Below, in pieces: positions 15,938 through 24,435 of a stretch of DNA of 33,738 nucleotides. Every line of letters starts with the position of its first letter. The stretch's first letter is position 1. The DNA is from Dyella monticola (GTDB lineage: Bacteria > Pseudomonadota > Gammaproteobacteria > Xanthomonadales > Rhodanobacteraceae). The DNA is taken from positions 1 to 33,738 of the forward strand of contig NZ_QRBE01000004.1 in assembly GCF_003363155.1 (NCBI RefSeq), written 5' to 3'. Position numbers and translations under genes: made by a program. The notes below the pieces were generated by a model. That model was not told where the DNA came from, did not search any database, and worked only from the letters and a program-made list of their open reading frames with translations.

Positions 15938-16870
15938 TCATGTGTAGAAACTTCCGGCAAGCGTTCCCACCAATAGCGACCAGCCATCCACCATCACGAA
16001 CAACATGATCTTGAACGGCAGCGAGATGATCGTCGGCGATACCATCGCCATGCCCATGGACATCAGCACGCTCGCCACCACCACGTCGATCACCAGGAAC
16101 GGGATGAACAGCAGAAAACCCATCTGGAAGGCGGTTTTCAGCTCGCTGGTAACAAATGCCGGCATCGCCACGCGGAACGGCACGTCATCCTTGCTGGCGT
16201 AAGGTTGTTCCTTCGCCAGGCGCGTGAAGAGCTGCAAGTCCGCATCGCGCGTCTGGTCCAGCATGAAATGCTTGAACGGCGCGGCGGCAGCGGGAATGGC
16301 GACATCCGCGCTGATCTGATGATCCATATACGGCTTCACGCCGTCCTGATACGCACGATTGAGTACCGGCGACATCACGAACAGCGTCAGGAACAAGGCC
16401 AGCCCCAGCAATACCTGGTTGGGCGGCGTCGATTGCGTGGCGAGCGCCTGACGCAGAAAGCTGAGCACGATGATGATGCGCGTGAACGAGGTCATCATCA
16501 GCAGTACCGCGGGCAGCACGCTGAGCACGGTCATCAGCGCGACGACTTGCAGCGAGAGGCTCCAGTTCTGGCCACCGCCCGCGTTTTGCACGGTCAGTAC
16601 GGGAATGCCGGCCGACTGGGAAAGCGGCGCGATGGGGGCGATGGGTGTGATGGGACTGGAGGATGTGGAAGTTGTCGTGGTTGTCGCGGCATGAACCCCG
16701 AACGACGTCAGCGCAAGCATCAACATCATCGCGACAGTGCAGAGAAAGCGCCATGCCCGGTCACCCCGGCGAACGCCGGGGCCCAGTGCCTTGCACGCCG
16801 CGAAGTCGCTGGAGCCCGGCGTTCGCCGGGGCGACGAAGGATGGGACATCATGGTTGAAAGTGTGATCAT
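15938..16870 (-). CDS. fliP: Flagellar export gate protein FliP with a repeat-derived N-terminal extension
   Basis: A 310-residue export-pore protein. The mature part is clear: '[57 protein letters not shown]', a long periplasmic loop, and '[23 protein letters not shown]'. The ATG at 16870 overlaps the fliO stop (ATGA). Residues about 12-37 are encoded by a palindromic repeat (16760-16835) that stays in frame. A signal-peptide-like stretch ('[21 protein letters not shown]') follows only at about residues 41-61. An alternative start at the Met codons near 16729 would skip the repeat but has no good ribosome site and no basic residue before the hydrophobic core. The true N-terminus is therefore open. 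Confidence 0.93.
   Translation of the reverse strand: MITLSTMMSHPSSPRRTPGSSDFAACKALGPGVRRGDRAWRFLCTVAMMLMLALTSFGVHAATTTTTSTSSSPITPIAPIAPLSQSAGIPVLTVQNAGGGQNWSLSLQVVALMTVLSVLPAVLLMMTSFTRIIIVLSFLRQALATQSTPPNQVLLGLALFLTLFVMSPVLNRAYQDGVKPYMDHQISADVAIPAAAAPFKHFMLDQTRDADLQLFTRLAKEQPYASKDDVPFRVAMPAFVTSELKTAFQMGFLLFIPFLVIDVVVASVLMSMGMAMVSPTIISLPFKIMLFVMVDGWSLLVGTLAGSFYT
16760..16835. repeat. Palindromic repeat inside the 5' end of fliP
   Basis: Arms 16760-16786 and 16809-16835 are near-perfect inverse copies; each contains CCCCGGCGAACGCCGGG or its complement. The fliP reading frame runs through without a stop, giving residues such as '[12 protein letters not shown]' and 'GPGVRRGD', the familiar translation of this repeat type in Xanthomonas-like genomes. 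Confidence 0.9.
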
Positions 16871-17253
16871 GACTTGCGCCCCAGCCGGCTCAACAACTCC
16901 GCAAACGGCGGAAGCGGTGCAGGCGCAGGTGTCGTTTCTACCGGTACCGTGCCTTCATAGACATGCAGTGCACGCACGCCACCGGCGCCGACGCCTACCA
17001 GCAAACGCTTGCCGTCGGCTTCGATCAGCAACACGCGTTCGCGCGTGCTGACGGGCATGCTTTCGATGCACCGCAAGCGTCGGCCACCGCCGAACTGCCG
17101 CGACTGCAAACGGCGCGTCAGCCATGCTGCCGCGAAGATCAGCGCAACGATCGCGCCCAGGCTCAACATCACGCGGATCAATTCGCCGGTCACGTTGATA
17201 TCGGGCACGCTCGCCACCGGCGCGCGCGCCAGCATGTCATGCATCGTGCTCAT
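16867..17253 (-). CDS. fliO: Flagellar export assembly protein FliO
   Basis: A 128-residue bitopic membrane protein that helps FliP assemble. One hydrophobic segment (about residues 27-46, '[21 protein letters not shown]') is followed by a small cytosolic domain with '[30 protein letters not shown]', the typical FliO core, and a Pro-rich stretch before the end. Both ends overlap neighbours by ATGA (fliN before, fliP after), so the fliN-O-P stretch is tightly coupled. Confidence 0.9.
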   Translation of the reverse strand: MSTMHDMLARAPVASVPDINVTGELIRVMLSLGAIVALIFAAAWLTRRLQSRQFGGGRRLRCIESMPVSTRERVLLIEADGKRLLVGVGAGGVRALHVYEGTVPVETTPAPAPLPPFAELLSRLGRKS

Positions 17254-17600
17254 CTCAGCTTGCGGACCCGTTCGGCCGGACTGATCACGTCGGTGAGACG
17301 GATACCGAACTTTTCGTTGATCACGACGACTTCGCCATGCGCCACCAGCGTGCCGTTGACGAACACGTCCAGCGGTTCGCCCGCAGCGCGATCCAGTTCC
17401 ACCACCGAGCCCTGGTTGAGCTGCAGCAGATTGCGGATGCTGATGCGAGTGCGGCCGACTTCCATCGCCAGTGTCACCGGTACATCGAGGATCATGTCCA
17501 GGCTGACATCGGCCTTTTCGCCGCCGCCTTCGTTCAAGGCGTCGAATTCGAGGCGTTGCTCGCCGGACTTGGGTGCGCCATTCACGCTTTGAGTGCTCAT
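17250..17600 (-). CDS. fliN: Flagellar switch protein FliN
   Basis: A 116-residue C-ring protein with the SpoA/FliN domain: 'ILDVPVTLAMEVGRTRISIRNLLQLNQGSVVELDRAAGEPLDVFVNGTLVAHGEVVVINEKFGIRLTDVIS'. The short N-terminal part is charged and variable, as usual. It binds FliM and FliH and contributes to CheY-dependent switching. Start and stop overlap fliM and fliO by four bases each. Length and sequence are typical. Confidence 0.96.
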   Translation of the reverse strand: MSTQSVNGAPKSGEQRLEFDALNEGGGEKADVSLDMILDVPVTLAMEVGRTRISIRNLLQLNQGSVVELDRAAGEPLDVFVNGTLVAHGEVVVINEKFGIRLTDVISPAERVRKLR

Positions 17601-18613
17601 ACGATTTTTTCGGGTGCGAAGTCTAAGGAGGGAAGCGGCGCGCGACGTCCGGCCGCGTTTCGATAACGCACCGCATAGCGGCCGTTGGTTTGGCCGTATT
17701 GGCCTCGGAAAATCGGTACGTCTTCGGCGAAGACGGTGGTGGCGTCAGGCAGGTTGATCGGAATCACGTCACCGATACGAAGACTCAGGAATTCGCCGAT
17801 GGTGAGCCGGGTTTCCAGCAGCATCGAGCTCAGCTCCACTTCCGCATCCATGACTTCGTCATGCAGGCAGTGGATCCATCGCTCATCGCGCTCACCCATG
17901 CGATCGCTTTGCACGCCGGCGTCGAGCATGGTGCGGATCGGCTCCACCATCGCGTACGGCAGCGTGAGGTGCACTTCGCCGCCGCCACCATCGAGCTCTA
18001 CATGGAAGCGCGATACCACCACCGTCTCGGTCGGGCTGACGATGTTGGCGAACTGCGGGTTGATCTCGGAATTGATGAATTCGAACTGCACCGGCATGGC
18101 CGGCGCCCAGGCCTCGACCATGGCCACGAACACTTCGGCCAGGAGGATCTGGATCACGCGATTTTCGGTGGGCGTGAAATCGCGACCCTCGATGCGCGCG
18201 TGATAGCGGCCATCGCCGCCGAAGAAGTTGTCGATCACGGTGAAGACCAGACGCGGCTCCATCACCGCCAGCGCGGTACCGCGCAACGGCTTGACCTTGA
18301 CCAGGTTGAGATTGCTCGGCACGTTCAAGCCGTGCACGTATTCGCTGAACTTCTGCATCTTCACGCCCAACACGGATACTTCGCAGGTCTTGCGCAGTAC
18401 GCCGAACAACTGTGTGCGAAAGAAACGCGCGAAGCGGTCGTTGATCATTTCCAGCGTGGGCAGGCGTCCGCGCACGATGCGGTCCTGCTGGGTGAAGTCG
18501 AAATCCAGCACCGAGCCCGGCGGCGGCGGGAGGTCGCTTTCGGTTTCGATCTGGCCGCCGTCGACGCCATTGAGCAGCGCGTCGATTTCTTCCTGGGAAA
18601 GCAGATCGCTCAT
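17597..18613 (-). CDS. fliM: Flagellar switch protein FliM
   Basis: A 338-residue C-ring protein. The N-terminal 'LSQEEIDALLNGVDGG' is the CheY-P docking peptide. The middle CheC-like domain binds FliG ('RIVRGRLPTLEMINDRFARFFR', then 'GTALAVMEPRLVFTVIDNFFGGDGR'), and the C-terminal SpoA domain binds FliN ('LETRLTIGEFLSLRIGDVIPINLPDATTVFAEDVPIFRGQYGQTNGRYAVRY'). It begins 11 bases after fliL and overlaps fliN. The docking peptide resembles the CheZ tail and the CheA linker repeats in this same cluster. Confidence 0.97.
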   Translation of the reverse strand: MSDLLSQEEIDALLNGVDGGQIETESDLPPPPGSVLDFDFTQQDRIVRGRLPTLEMINDRFARFFRTQLFGVLRKTCEVSVLGVKMQKFSEYVHGLNVPSNLNLVKVKPLRGTALAVMEPRLVFTVIDNFFGGDGRYHARIEGRDFTPTENRVIQILLAEVFVAMVEAWAPAMPVQFEFINSEINPQFANIVSPTETVVVSRFHVELDGGGGEVHLTLPYAMVEPIRTMLDAGVQSDRMGERDERWIHCLHDEVMDAEVELSSMLLETRLTIGEFLSLRIGDVIPINLPDATTVFAEDVPIFRGQYGQTNGRYAVRYRNAAGRRAPLPSLDFAPEKIV

Positions 18614-18624
18614 CGAACGTCCCC

Positions 18625-19122
18625 TTACTGCATCACGAAGCTGGTGAAGTAAAGCGCCTCGACATCCGGCTTGCCGGTTTTGTCGGCGACGATCTTGCGC
18701 ACGGCATCCAGCGCCTGGTCCTGCAATTTCTTCTTGCCCGCGGTATCGCTCAAGGTGGCGTAGGTCTGACTGCTGAACAGCATCACCAGCGCGTTGCGGA
18801 TCACCGGGTCGCTGTCTTTCATCGCTTGCACTGCGACCGGATCGTGGGTCATCACCGTCACGCCGACCTGCAGGTAGCGGGTGGAATCCTGGTCCTGAAA
18901 ATTCACCACGAAGGCCGGATCCAGCGGCAGGAACAACTCGGGCGTCTTGGGCGCCTGCGCGGCCGCCGCGCTGCCTTTGCCGGAACCATGCATCAGCACG
19001 TAGCCACCACCGCCGCCAAGCAGTATCAGGGCGGCAACGATCATCATGATCGTGCGCCCACCGCTTCGCTTCTTCACTGCAGCGGGTGCCGCTTCGTCGT
19101 CAAAATCTTCGGCGTTAGCCAT
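18625..19122 (-). CDS. fliL: Basal-body-associated protein FliL
   Basis: A 165-residue single-pass protein that surrounds and supports the stators. ATG 19122 has GGGA about eight bases upstream and gives a normal start ('MANAEDFDDEA'); the open frame continues a little further upstream without a better site. A membrane helix ('TIMMIVAALILLGGGGGYVLM') is followed by the periplasmic FliL domain, with 'FLPLDPAFVVNFQDQDSTRYLQVGVTVMT', 'IRNALVMLFSSQTYATLSDTAGKKKLQDQAL' and the closing 'VEALYFTSFVMQ'. It is the first gene of the fliLMNOPQR operon, 73 bases from the promoter's -12 element. Confidence 0.93.
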   Translation of the reverse strand: MANAEDFDDEAAPAAVKKRSGGRTIMMIVAALILLGGGGGYVLMHGSGKGSAAAAQAPKTPELFLPLDPAFVVNFQDQDSTRYLQVGVTVMTHDPVAVQAMKDSDPVIRNALVMLFSSQTYATLSDTAGKKKLQDQALDAVRKIVADKTGKPDVEALYFTSFVMQ

Positions 19123-19194
19123 GAACAATCCCAATTCCCATGAAAGGTTCGATGCTGCGCTCGCTGCCAAGCGCGCTTTTTCATAGGAGTTTTA

Positions 19195-19209
19195 GCAAGC
19201 GCCGTGCCA
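19195..19209 (-). promoter_or_regulatory. Sigma-54 promoter for the fliL operon
   Basis: On the minus strand the sequence is TGGCAC-GGCGC-TTGC, an essentially consensus -24/-12 promoter with correct GG-GC spacing. It lies about 73 bases before fliL and behind the fliK terminator. It differs from the fliE promoter at one of 15 positions. Activation by FleQ is inferred from the family. Confidence 0.88.
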
Positions 19210-19343
19210 CGCCCGGGAACCGCATAACAGCGCGGTTTCAAGCGTGCGCGGCGACGATTGGGCGGCGTTTTATTGACGCGTGCCGAAATCGAGGCGCATG
19301 CGGGCGTGTGTCGATTCCGACACCCGTCATGCGAATGACGCGC

Positions 19344-19380
19344 AAAAAAAAGCCCCTCCTGCCGGGCAAGCAGGAGGAGC
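19344..19380 (-). terminator. Intrinsic terminator after fliK
   Basis: Read leftward, an 11-base stem with one mismatch (19370-19380 with 19352-19362, CTCCTGC/GCAGGAG core, seven-base loop) is followed by eight U (A-run 19344-19351). It lies about 35 bases past the fliK stop and separates the fliE-K operon from the fliL promoter. Confidence 0.9.
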
Positions 19381-19414
19381 GAGGAGACACGGTTGAATGC
19401 GTTGTCTGCTGCGC

Positions 19415-20734
19415 TCAGGCGAAGGCATCCACCAGACCCAGCGCGACACGCGCGGCGGTGGGCAGGTGTGACTCGACTGCGTCGGCGATGTCGTCGGATG
19501 CTGACTGCGACTGGCCTTGTTGACCTTGCTGCGCGCCCGACTGCTGCTGCGCATGCTGTCCCACCGAGGTATGCCCCAACGACAGGCCCTGGCCGCCCAA
19601 CATGTGGTTGAGCTGGGCCAGACTCTGCTGCACGGCGGCGGTAGTGGCGGGATGTTGCGTCATGAATGTGACATCCACGCGACCATGATCCACGCTTACT
19701 TTGACATCGAGCGGACCCAGGTCCTGCGGATTCAGACGAATCTGCGCCTGCTTCACGTCCTGGCCGCTGAGCCAGGTGATCTGCTGGCCAAGTTCCTTGG
19801 CGAAACCAGAAGAACCCACCGGCGCATCCGTGGAGAGATTGTGCGTGCCGGTAGCCGGGGTGCTGGGTGCCGTCGCAGTGAGATTGCCCAGCGCGGCGAT
19901 ATCCGACGTGCTCTGCGACGAACTGCTCGCGGAGGCGCCAGCGCCAGCATGCGCGAGGTTGGCGATGCTGCCTGCAAGCGCCTGCGCGGCATTGCTGGCG
20001 CCTTGCGATGAAGTACCCGCATCCGTGGCGGTGCCTGCGTTGGCCGCGTTCGCGTCGGGAGCGCCCGTGCTGGCATTGGCGTTCGCACTGCCGCTGTCAC
20101 TCTGCGCGGCGAGGGATGAGGATTCGGCACCCTTGCCGTTGGCGGTCGTGCCCTTTACCTGCGCGACGTTGGCGTTGCTACCGCCACCTGTACTTGCTGT
20201 CGCGCCGCTCGCAACCACCGGCAACGGCATCGCGACCATGCTTGCGGCCGCGTTTGCCGCTGCGGCGTTCGGATGCGCTGGGACGGGCTGCTTGGTATTC
20301 GACGGCGTGGACGGTTTTGTCGTCGTGGGCGATGCGCCATCGACATGCGTATCGCCGCTGGATTGATCGATCAGGCTGAGCACGGCGCTGGCAAGCGTGT
20401 TGGCACCGGTGCTGGCGCCAGCATTCGCGTCGACGGCGATGCCTTCATTCGCCTGGTCCTGCGCGTTCGCATTGGCAGAGACGAGATTGGTACCCGGCGT
20501 GCCGCTCGTGGTCGGCGTGCCGGTGGGTTGTGCATTGTCGCTGGCATCGCCCTGTCCACCTGCAGCGCCCTGCGCGGCACCGGAAGAGGCCTGTTGCTGC
20601 TGGCGCTTGGCCGATTGCAGGTGCGCGTTGAAACTGGTGCCGTTGCTCTGAGCTTGGGCATTGGCCGGCTGTGGCGAGCCGCCCGATGAGGTCGGGGCGG
20701 GGGCCGGTACGGCGGGTAACGGGCTGGCGCTCAT
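19415..20734 (-). CDS. fliK: Flagellar hook-length control protein FliK
   Basis: A 439-residue secreted ruler that sets hook length and triggers FlhB to change substrates. ATG 20734 has AGGGA upstream and yields 'MSASPLPAVPAPAPTSSGG'; the upstream open frame overlaps fliJ and is rejected. About 310 residues are low-complexity, rich in Ala, Gly, Ser, Thr, Asn and Gln, as in other FliK proteins. The conserved Flg_hook domain (about residues 340-410) contains 'AQIRLNPQDLGPLDVKVSV', 'GRVDVTFMTQHPATTAAVQQSL' and 'LNHMLGGQGLSLGHTSV'. A Gln/Ser-rich tail closes it. It is the last gene before the terminator. Confidence 0.93.
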   Translation of the reverse strand: MSASPLPAVPAPAPTSSGGSPQPANAQAQSNGTSFNAHLQSAKRQQQQASSGAAQGAAGGQGDASDNAQPTGTPTTSGTPGTNLVSANANAQDQANEGIAVDANAGASTGANTLASAVLSLIDQSSGDTHVDGASPTTTKPSTPSNTKQPVPAHPNAAAANAAASMVAMPLPVVASGATASTGGGSNANVAQVKGTTANGKGAESSSLAAQSDSGSANANASTGAPDANAANAGTATDAGTSSQGASNAAQALAGSIANLAHAGAGASASSSSQSTSDIAALGNLTATAPSTPATGTHNLSTDAPVGSSGFAKELGQQITWLSGQDVKQAQIRLNPQDLGPLDVKVSVDHGRVDVTFMTQHPATTAAVQQSLAQLNHMLGGQGLSLGHTSVGQHAQQQSGAQQGQQGQSQSASDDIADAVESHLPTAARVALGLVDAFA

Positions 20735-20801
20735 GCGCGGGTTCCCTGTGATGGCGTAGTGACCTGAAAAGACAGGCAAGAACCACGCCAGCGGACCCCT
20801 C

Positions 20802-21230
20802 CTACGGCGTGCCGCGCCGGCGATGCTGTATGCGCTCGTCCACTTCCGCCTGCTCCAGCCGCTGCTCGCGTTGTTCTTCCTGGTTACGCAGCCGGTCGAC
20901 CACGGTGCCCAGCGCGTTTTCGCGGGCATGCGCCTGCAGCCAGCGTTCGCGCGCGGCATTCACCTGGCGCTCCAGGCGTTCGATCAGCCGACTTTGCTGC
21001 ACGATGGCCTGATCGACGCGTTCGACAAATTGTTGACGGTTGAGCAGCGCGCTTACCGTCAGTCCACCGCCACTGACACCATAATCGGCGCGGTAACGTT
21101 TGAGCTCTTCAATCTGCTGCTCGGCATGCGCCAGTTTCTGCTGCTGTTCGGCAAGACGCTGCAAGGCGTCTTTCTGGCGACGCTGCGCCTGGTCCACGGC
21201 AGGCTGGAGTCGTTCCGAACGCGATGGCAT
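20802..21230 (-). CDS. fliJ: Flagellar export chaperone FliJ
   Basis: A 142-residue, almost wholly helical protein with heptad-rich stretches ('RRQKDALQRLAEQQQKLAHAEQQIEELKRYRADY' and 'QSRLIERLERQVNAARERWLQAHARENALGTVVDRLRNQEEQ'), the two-helix antiparallel coiled coil of FliJ. It couples the FliI ATPase ring to FlhA. ATG 21230, with GGAG eight bases upstream, is preferred to the TTG one codon before. It lies 25 bases after fliI and 67 before fliK, the usual order. Confidence 0.9.
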   Translation of the reverse strand: MPSRSERLQPAVDQAQRRQKDALQRLAEQQQKLAHAEQQIEELKRYRADYGVSGGGLTVSALLNRQQFVERVDQAIVQQSRLIERLERQVNAARERWLQAHARENALGTVVDRLRNQEEQREQRLEQAEVDERIQHRRRGTP

Positions 21231-21255
21231 CAAGGGGTCTCCGCCAGGTCACTGA

Positions 21256-22608
21256 TCAAGGTTGATTGAGCACGTCGACCAACCGGGTTTGCGCGGTGCG
21301 CAGCTCCACCGGCTCGTCCACTTCCTGCTGCAGGAACTTGGACAGGCGCGGCCACATGGCGATGGCCTGGTCGACCTGCGCATCGGACCCTTTTTGATAT
21401 GCGCCGACCGCGATCAGATCCTGGCGCTGGCGATACGCCGAGTACACCTGGCGAAAGCGCTGCGCGGCGCGCATCTGTTCTTTGGAGACGACGGCCGGCA
21501 TCACGCGGCTGATCGACGCTTCGATGTCGATCGCCGGGTAATGCCCCGCTTCGGCGAGATCGCGCGACAACACGATATGGCCGTCCAGGATCGCGCGCGA
21601 TGCATCGGCGATGGGATCGTGGCGATGGTCGTCACCCTCGGTGAGCACCGTGTAGAACGCGGTGATGGAACCACGCCCCTGGGCATCATTACCCGCACGC
21701 TCCACCAGCGCGGGCAACAACGCGAATACGGACGGCGGATAACCCTTGGTGGCCGGCGGCTCGCCAATGGCCAACGCAATTTCGCGCTGCGCCTGCGCAT
21801 AACGCGTGAGCGAATCCATCAGCAGTAACACGCGCTGGCCGCGATCGCGGAACCATTCGGCGATCGCCGTGGCATATTGCGCGCCACGCAAACGCTTCAA
21901 GGGCGGTGCATCGGCCGGCGCAGCCACGATCACGGCGCGTTCGCGGCCTTCGATGCCCAGCGTGTGTTCGACGAATTCCTTCACTTCGCGCCCACGTTCG
22001 CCGATCAACCCTACTACCACGACATCGGCGTCGGTGTAACGCGTCATCATGCCGAGCAAGGTGGATTTACCGACGCCGGAGCCCGCGAACAGGCCGATGC
22101 GCTGGCCGCGTCCCACCGTCAGCAGGGCGTTGATGGCGCAAACACCAGTATCCAGCGGTGTGTCGATCGGTTTGCGCGCCATCGGATTGATCGGCTCGCG
22201 CTTGAGCGCGGCATGGTTTTCCGCGCGCAGCGGACCGGCACCGTCCAGCGGCAAGCCGTCGGCGCCGACTACGCGTCCAAGCAAGGCGTCACCCACCGGC
22301 AAGCCGGCGACATGGGAACACGGGCGCACGCGCGCATTCGGCAGCACGCCGTGCATTTCGGTGACCGGCATGAGCAGCAGACGTTCGTCGGCGAAACCGA
22401 CCACTTCGGTATCCAGCGCCGTACCGTCGGCCGCATCGACCATGCAACGCGCACCCATCGGCGCTTCGCAGCCTTCGGCTTCCAGCGTCAATCCGACCAC
22501 GCGGCGCAAGCGCCCTTCCACCGTCAGCATCTGCGCGGTGGCTACGCGTTGCGCGCGCAGGGCAAGCTGTCGGCGCCAGCGTTGCTGCCGGGTGGCGGCA
22601 TCGATCAT
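21256..22608 (-). CDS. fliI: Flagellar export ATPase FliI
   Basis: A 450-residue ATPase related to the F1 beta subunit. Visible are the N-terminal hexamer domain, '[25 protein letters not shown]', the Walker A '[17 protein letters not shown]' (about residue 170), '[17 protein letters not shown]', the Walker B '[27 protein letters not shown]', and '[57 protein letters not shown]'. Its start overlaps the fliH stop by ATGA. FliH, its partner and inhibitor, is therefore made from the adjacent frame. Confidence 0.97.
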   Translation of the reverse strand: MIDAATRQQRWRRQLALRAQRVATAQMLTVEGRLRRVVGLTLEAEGCEAPMGARCMVDAADGTALDTEVVGFADERLLLMPVTEMHGVLPNARVRPCSHVAGLPVGDALLGRVVGADGLPLDGAGPLRAENHAALKREPINPMARKPIDTPLDTGVCAINALLTVGRGQRIGLFAGSGVGKSTLLGMMTRYTDADVVVVGLIGERGREVKEFVEHTLGIEGRERAVIVAAPADAPPLKRLRGAQYATAIAEWFRDRGQRVLLLMDSLTRYAQAQREIALAIGEPPATKGYPPSVFALLPALVERAGNDAQGRGSITAFYTVLTEGDDHRHDPIADASRAILDGHIVLSRDLAEAGHYPAIDIEASISRVMPAVVSKEQMRAAQRFRQVYSAYRQRQDLIAVGAYQKGSDAQVDQAIAMWPRLSKFLQQEVDEPVELRTAQTRLVDVLNQP

Positions 22609-23240
22609 TCGGCGGTCTCGCCGTTTTCGTCAGCCAGTTCCTCGCCGATCACCGCGTCGACCACCGCCGCCAGGCGCGTGGTGACACGTGCATCCAGGCG
22701 CGAGCGCGCGCTTTCCAACACGCAATCGCCACGCTTCAACGCAGGGTCCGCGCCGAAGCGCCAATGCGGCTCGGCGGCGCCGAGTTCGTGCAGAAGATCC
22801 ATGTCGGCGGGGTTCACCCACACACGCAGTTCGCGCGTGGCCGACGGCAATGCAGCGGCCGCTTCGCGCACGGCGCGCTCGATCAGCGAAGGATCCAGTT
22901 GCAATTCGCGCGTTATCACGCGACGGGCGATGACGGTGGCGAGCAATGCGAGTTCACGTTCAACCGTTTCGTCCATCGCACCGAGTGGGCGCGCGGCGGC
23001 GGTGCAGATAGCGTCCAGTCGCGCCAATCGTTCCTCGAGCTCTTTTTTGGCAGCTGCACGGCCTTCGGCGAGACCCGCGGCATAACCCTCTTCACGCGCC
23101 TGCCGTTCGATTTCTTCCAGTTCGTAGACGGTCGGGCCAGGCGGTTGCGCAGGCTCTGGCGCGGTCGCTTCAGCGCCGACCGACGGCGGCTCCCAGCGGT
23201 CGAAGCCAGCAATGGTTTCGCGGTTGAGGATGCCGGGCAT
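22605..23240 (-). CDS. fliH: Flagellar export stator protein FliH
   Basis: A 211-residue partner of FliI that links it to FliN. ATG 23240 follows GAGGTG by about five bases. The central '[28 protein letters not shown]' (about residues 50-77) shows the small-residue (A/G-x3-G) helix repeats of FliH. The C-terminal domain includes '[34 protein letters not shown]' and '[25 protein letters not shown]', as in V-ATPase E-like stalk proteins. A repeat pair separates it from fliG. Confidence 0.9.
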   Translation of the reverse strand: MPGILNRETIAGFDRWEPPSVGAEATAPEPAQPPGPTVYELEEIERQAREEGYAAGLAEGRAAAKKELEERLARLDAICTAAARPLGAMDETVERELALLATVIARRVITRELQLDPSLIERAVREAAAALPSATRELRVWVNPADMDLLHELGAAEPHWRFGADPALKRGDCVLESARSRLDARVTTRLAAVVDAVIGEELADENGETAE

Positions 23241-23260
23241 CAATGCACCTCACGCAACAA

Positions 23261-23388
23261 CTCCCTCTCCTGCACGCAGGGGAGGGTTGGGGTGGGGTTG
23301 CTCGCGCTTGCGTTGTTGCATGACATCGTCGCCAGATTGGGGGCTTCACCCCACCCTGCCCCTCCCCTGCTAAACGTAGGGGAGGGAA
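23261..23388. repeat. Palindromic repeat pair, CCTCCCCTGC family, fliG-fliH gap
   Basis: The left arm (about 23261-23300) has CTCCTGC...GCAGGGGAGGG followed by TTGGGGTGGGG. The right arm (about 23348-23388) is the inverse, CCCCACCCTGCCCCTCCCCTGC with a decayed inner half. It fills most of the 184-base gap. Confidence 0.8.
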
Positions 23389-23424
23389 CTGGCATGTGGT
23401 TGCGCGGCAAGGACGCATTTGCCA

Positions 23425-24435
23425 TCACACAAACTCATCGCCGGCGGCCGACAGGGTGATCTGCCCCGCATCGGCCAGCTTGCGCGCAAGCTGCAGCACT
23501 TCTTTCTGCGCGGCATCCACTTCGCTGAGCTTGACTGGGCCTTTCACTTCCAGGTCGTCGCGCAGCATGTCGGCGGCGCGCTTGGACATGTTGGCGAAAA
23601 TCTTTTCGCGTACCGACGGTTCGGAGCCCTTCAGCGCCACGATCAGGCGTGCGGAGGGCACTTCGCGCAACAGCGTCTGCATGCTGCGATCGTCGATGTC
23701 GGCCAGATCGTCGAACACGAACATCAATTCTTCGATCTTGGTGCCGAGGTTGGCGTCCTGGGTGCGGATCGCGGTCATCAGTTCGGCTTCGCGCGAGGTT
23801 TCCATCGCGTTGAGAATGTCGGCCGCCGCTTTCAAGCCGCCGACCGTGGCCGATTTCAATTTCGTCGACGAGCCGGAAAACTGGCGCTCCATGATTTCGT
23901 CCAGCTCGTTGAGCGCTTGCGGCTGCACACCGTCGAGATTGGCGATGCGCATCACCGCATCGCTGCGCACGCGCGGCGAGAGATAGCCGATGACTTCGGC
24001 GGCCTGGTCCGGCTCCAGATGCGCCAGCACCAGGGCGATGATCTGCGGATGTTCCATGCCGATCATTTCGGCGATGGCGCGGCTTTCCATCCACTTGAGC
24101 GACTCCAGGCCCTTGGTGGAACGGCCCAGCAAAATGCGATCGATCAGGCTGCCGGCCTTGGTTTCGCCCAAGGCGCTGACCAGCAACTTGCGGATGTATT
24201 CCTCAGTGCCGACGCCGAGCGCGGTCTGGCGACCGATGTCGTCGTTCAAGCGGTTGAGCACCTGATCGACCTGATCGCGCGAGATATTGCTGAGCGTGGC
24301 CATGGCCGTACCGACGGCCTGCACGTCGCGCGCGCTCAGATGCCTAAGCACCTCGGCGGCGTCCTGCTCGCCCAAGGTGAGCAAGAGAATCGCCGCGCGC
24401 TGTGCGCCATTGGGGGCGTTGTGGTCAGCTGCCAT
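23425..24435 (-). CDS. fliG: Flagellar switch protein FliG
   Basis: A 336-residue rotor protein that meets the stator. The N-terminal domain that binds FliF begins 'APNGAQRAAILLLTLGEQDAAEVLRHLSARDV'. The middle domain has the EHPQ motif ('GMEHPQIIALVLAHLEPDQAAEVIGYLSP'). The C-terminal torque domain contains 'MFVFDDLADIDDRSMQTLLREVPSARLIVALKGSEPSVREKIFANMSKRAADMLRDDLEVKGPVKLSEVDAAQKEVLQLARKLADAG', which includes the charged torque helix. Its start overlaps the fliF stop by 11 bases. Confidence 0.97.
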   Translation of the reverse strand: MAADHNAPNGAQRAAILLLTLGEQDAAEVLRHLSARDVQAVGTAMATLSNISRDQVDQVLNRLNDDIGRQTALGVGTEEYIRKLLVSALGETKAGSLIDRILLGRSTKGLESLKWMESRAIAEMIGMEHPQIIALVLAHLEPDQAAEVIGYLSPRVRSDAVMRIANLDGVQPQALNELDEIMERQFSGSSTKLKSATVGGLKAAADILNAMETSREAELMTAIRTQDANLGTKIEELMFVFDDLADIDDRSMQTLLREVPSARLIVALKGSEPSVREKIFANMSKRAADMLRDDLEVKGPVKLSEVDAAQKEVLQLARKLADAGQITLSAAGDEFV

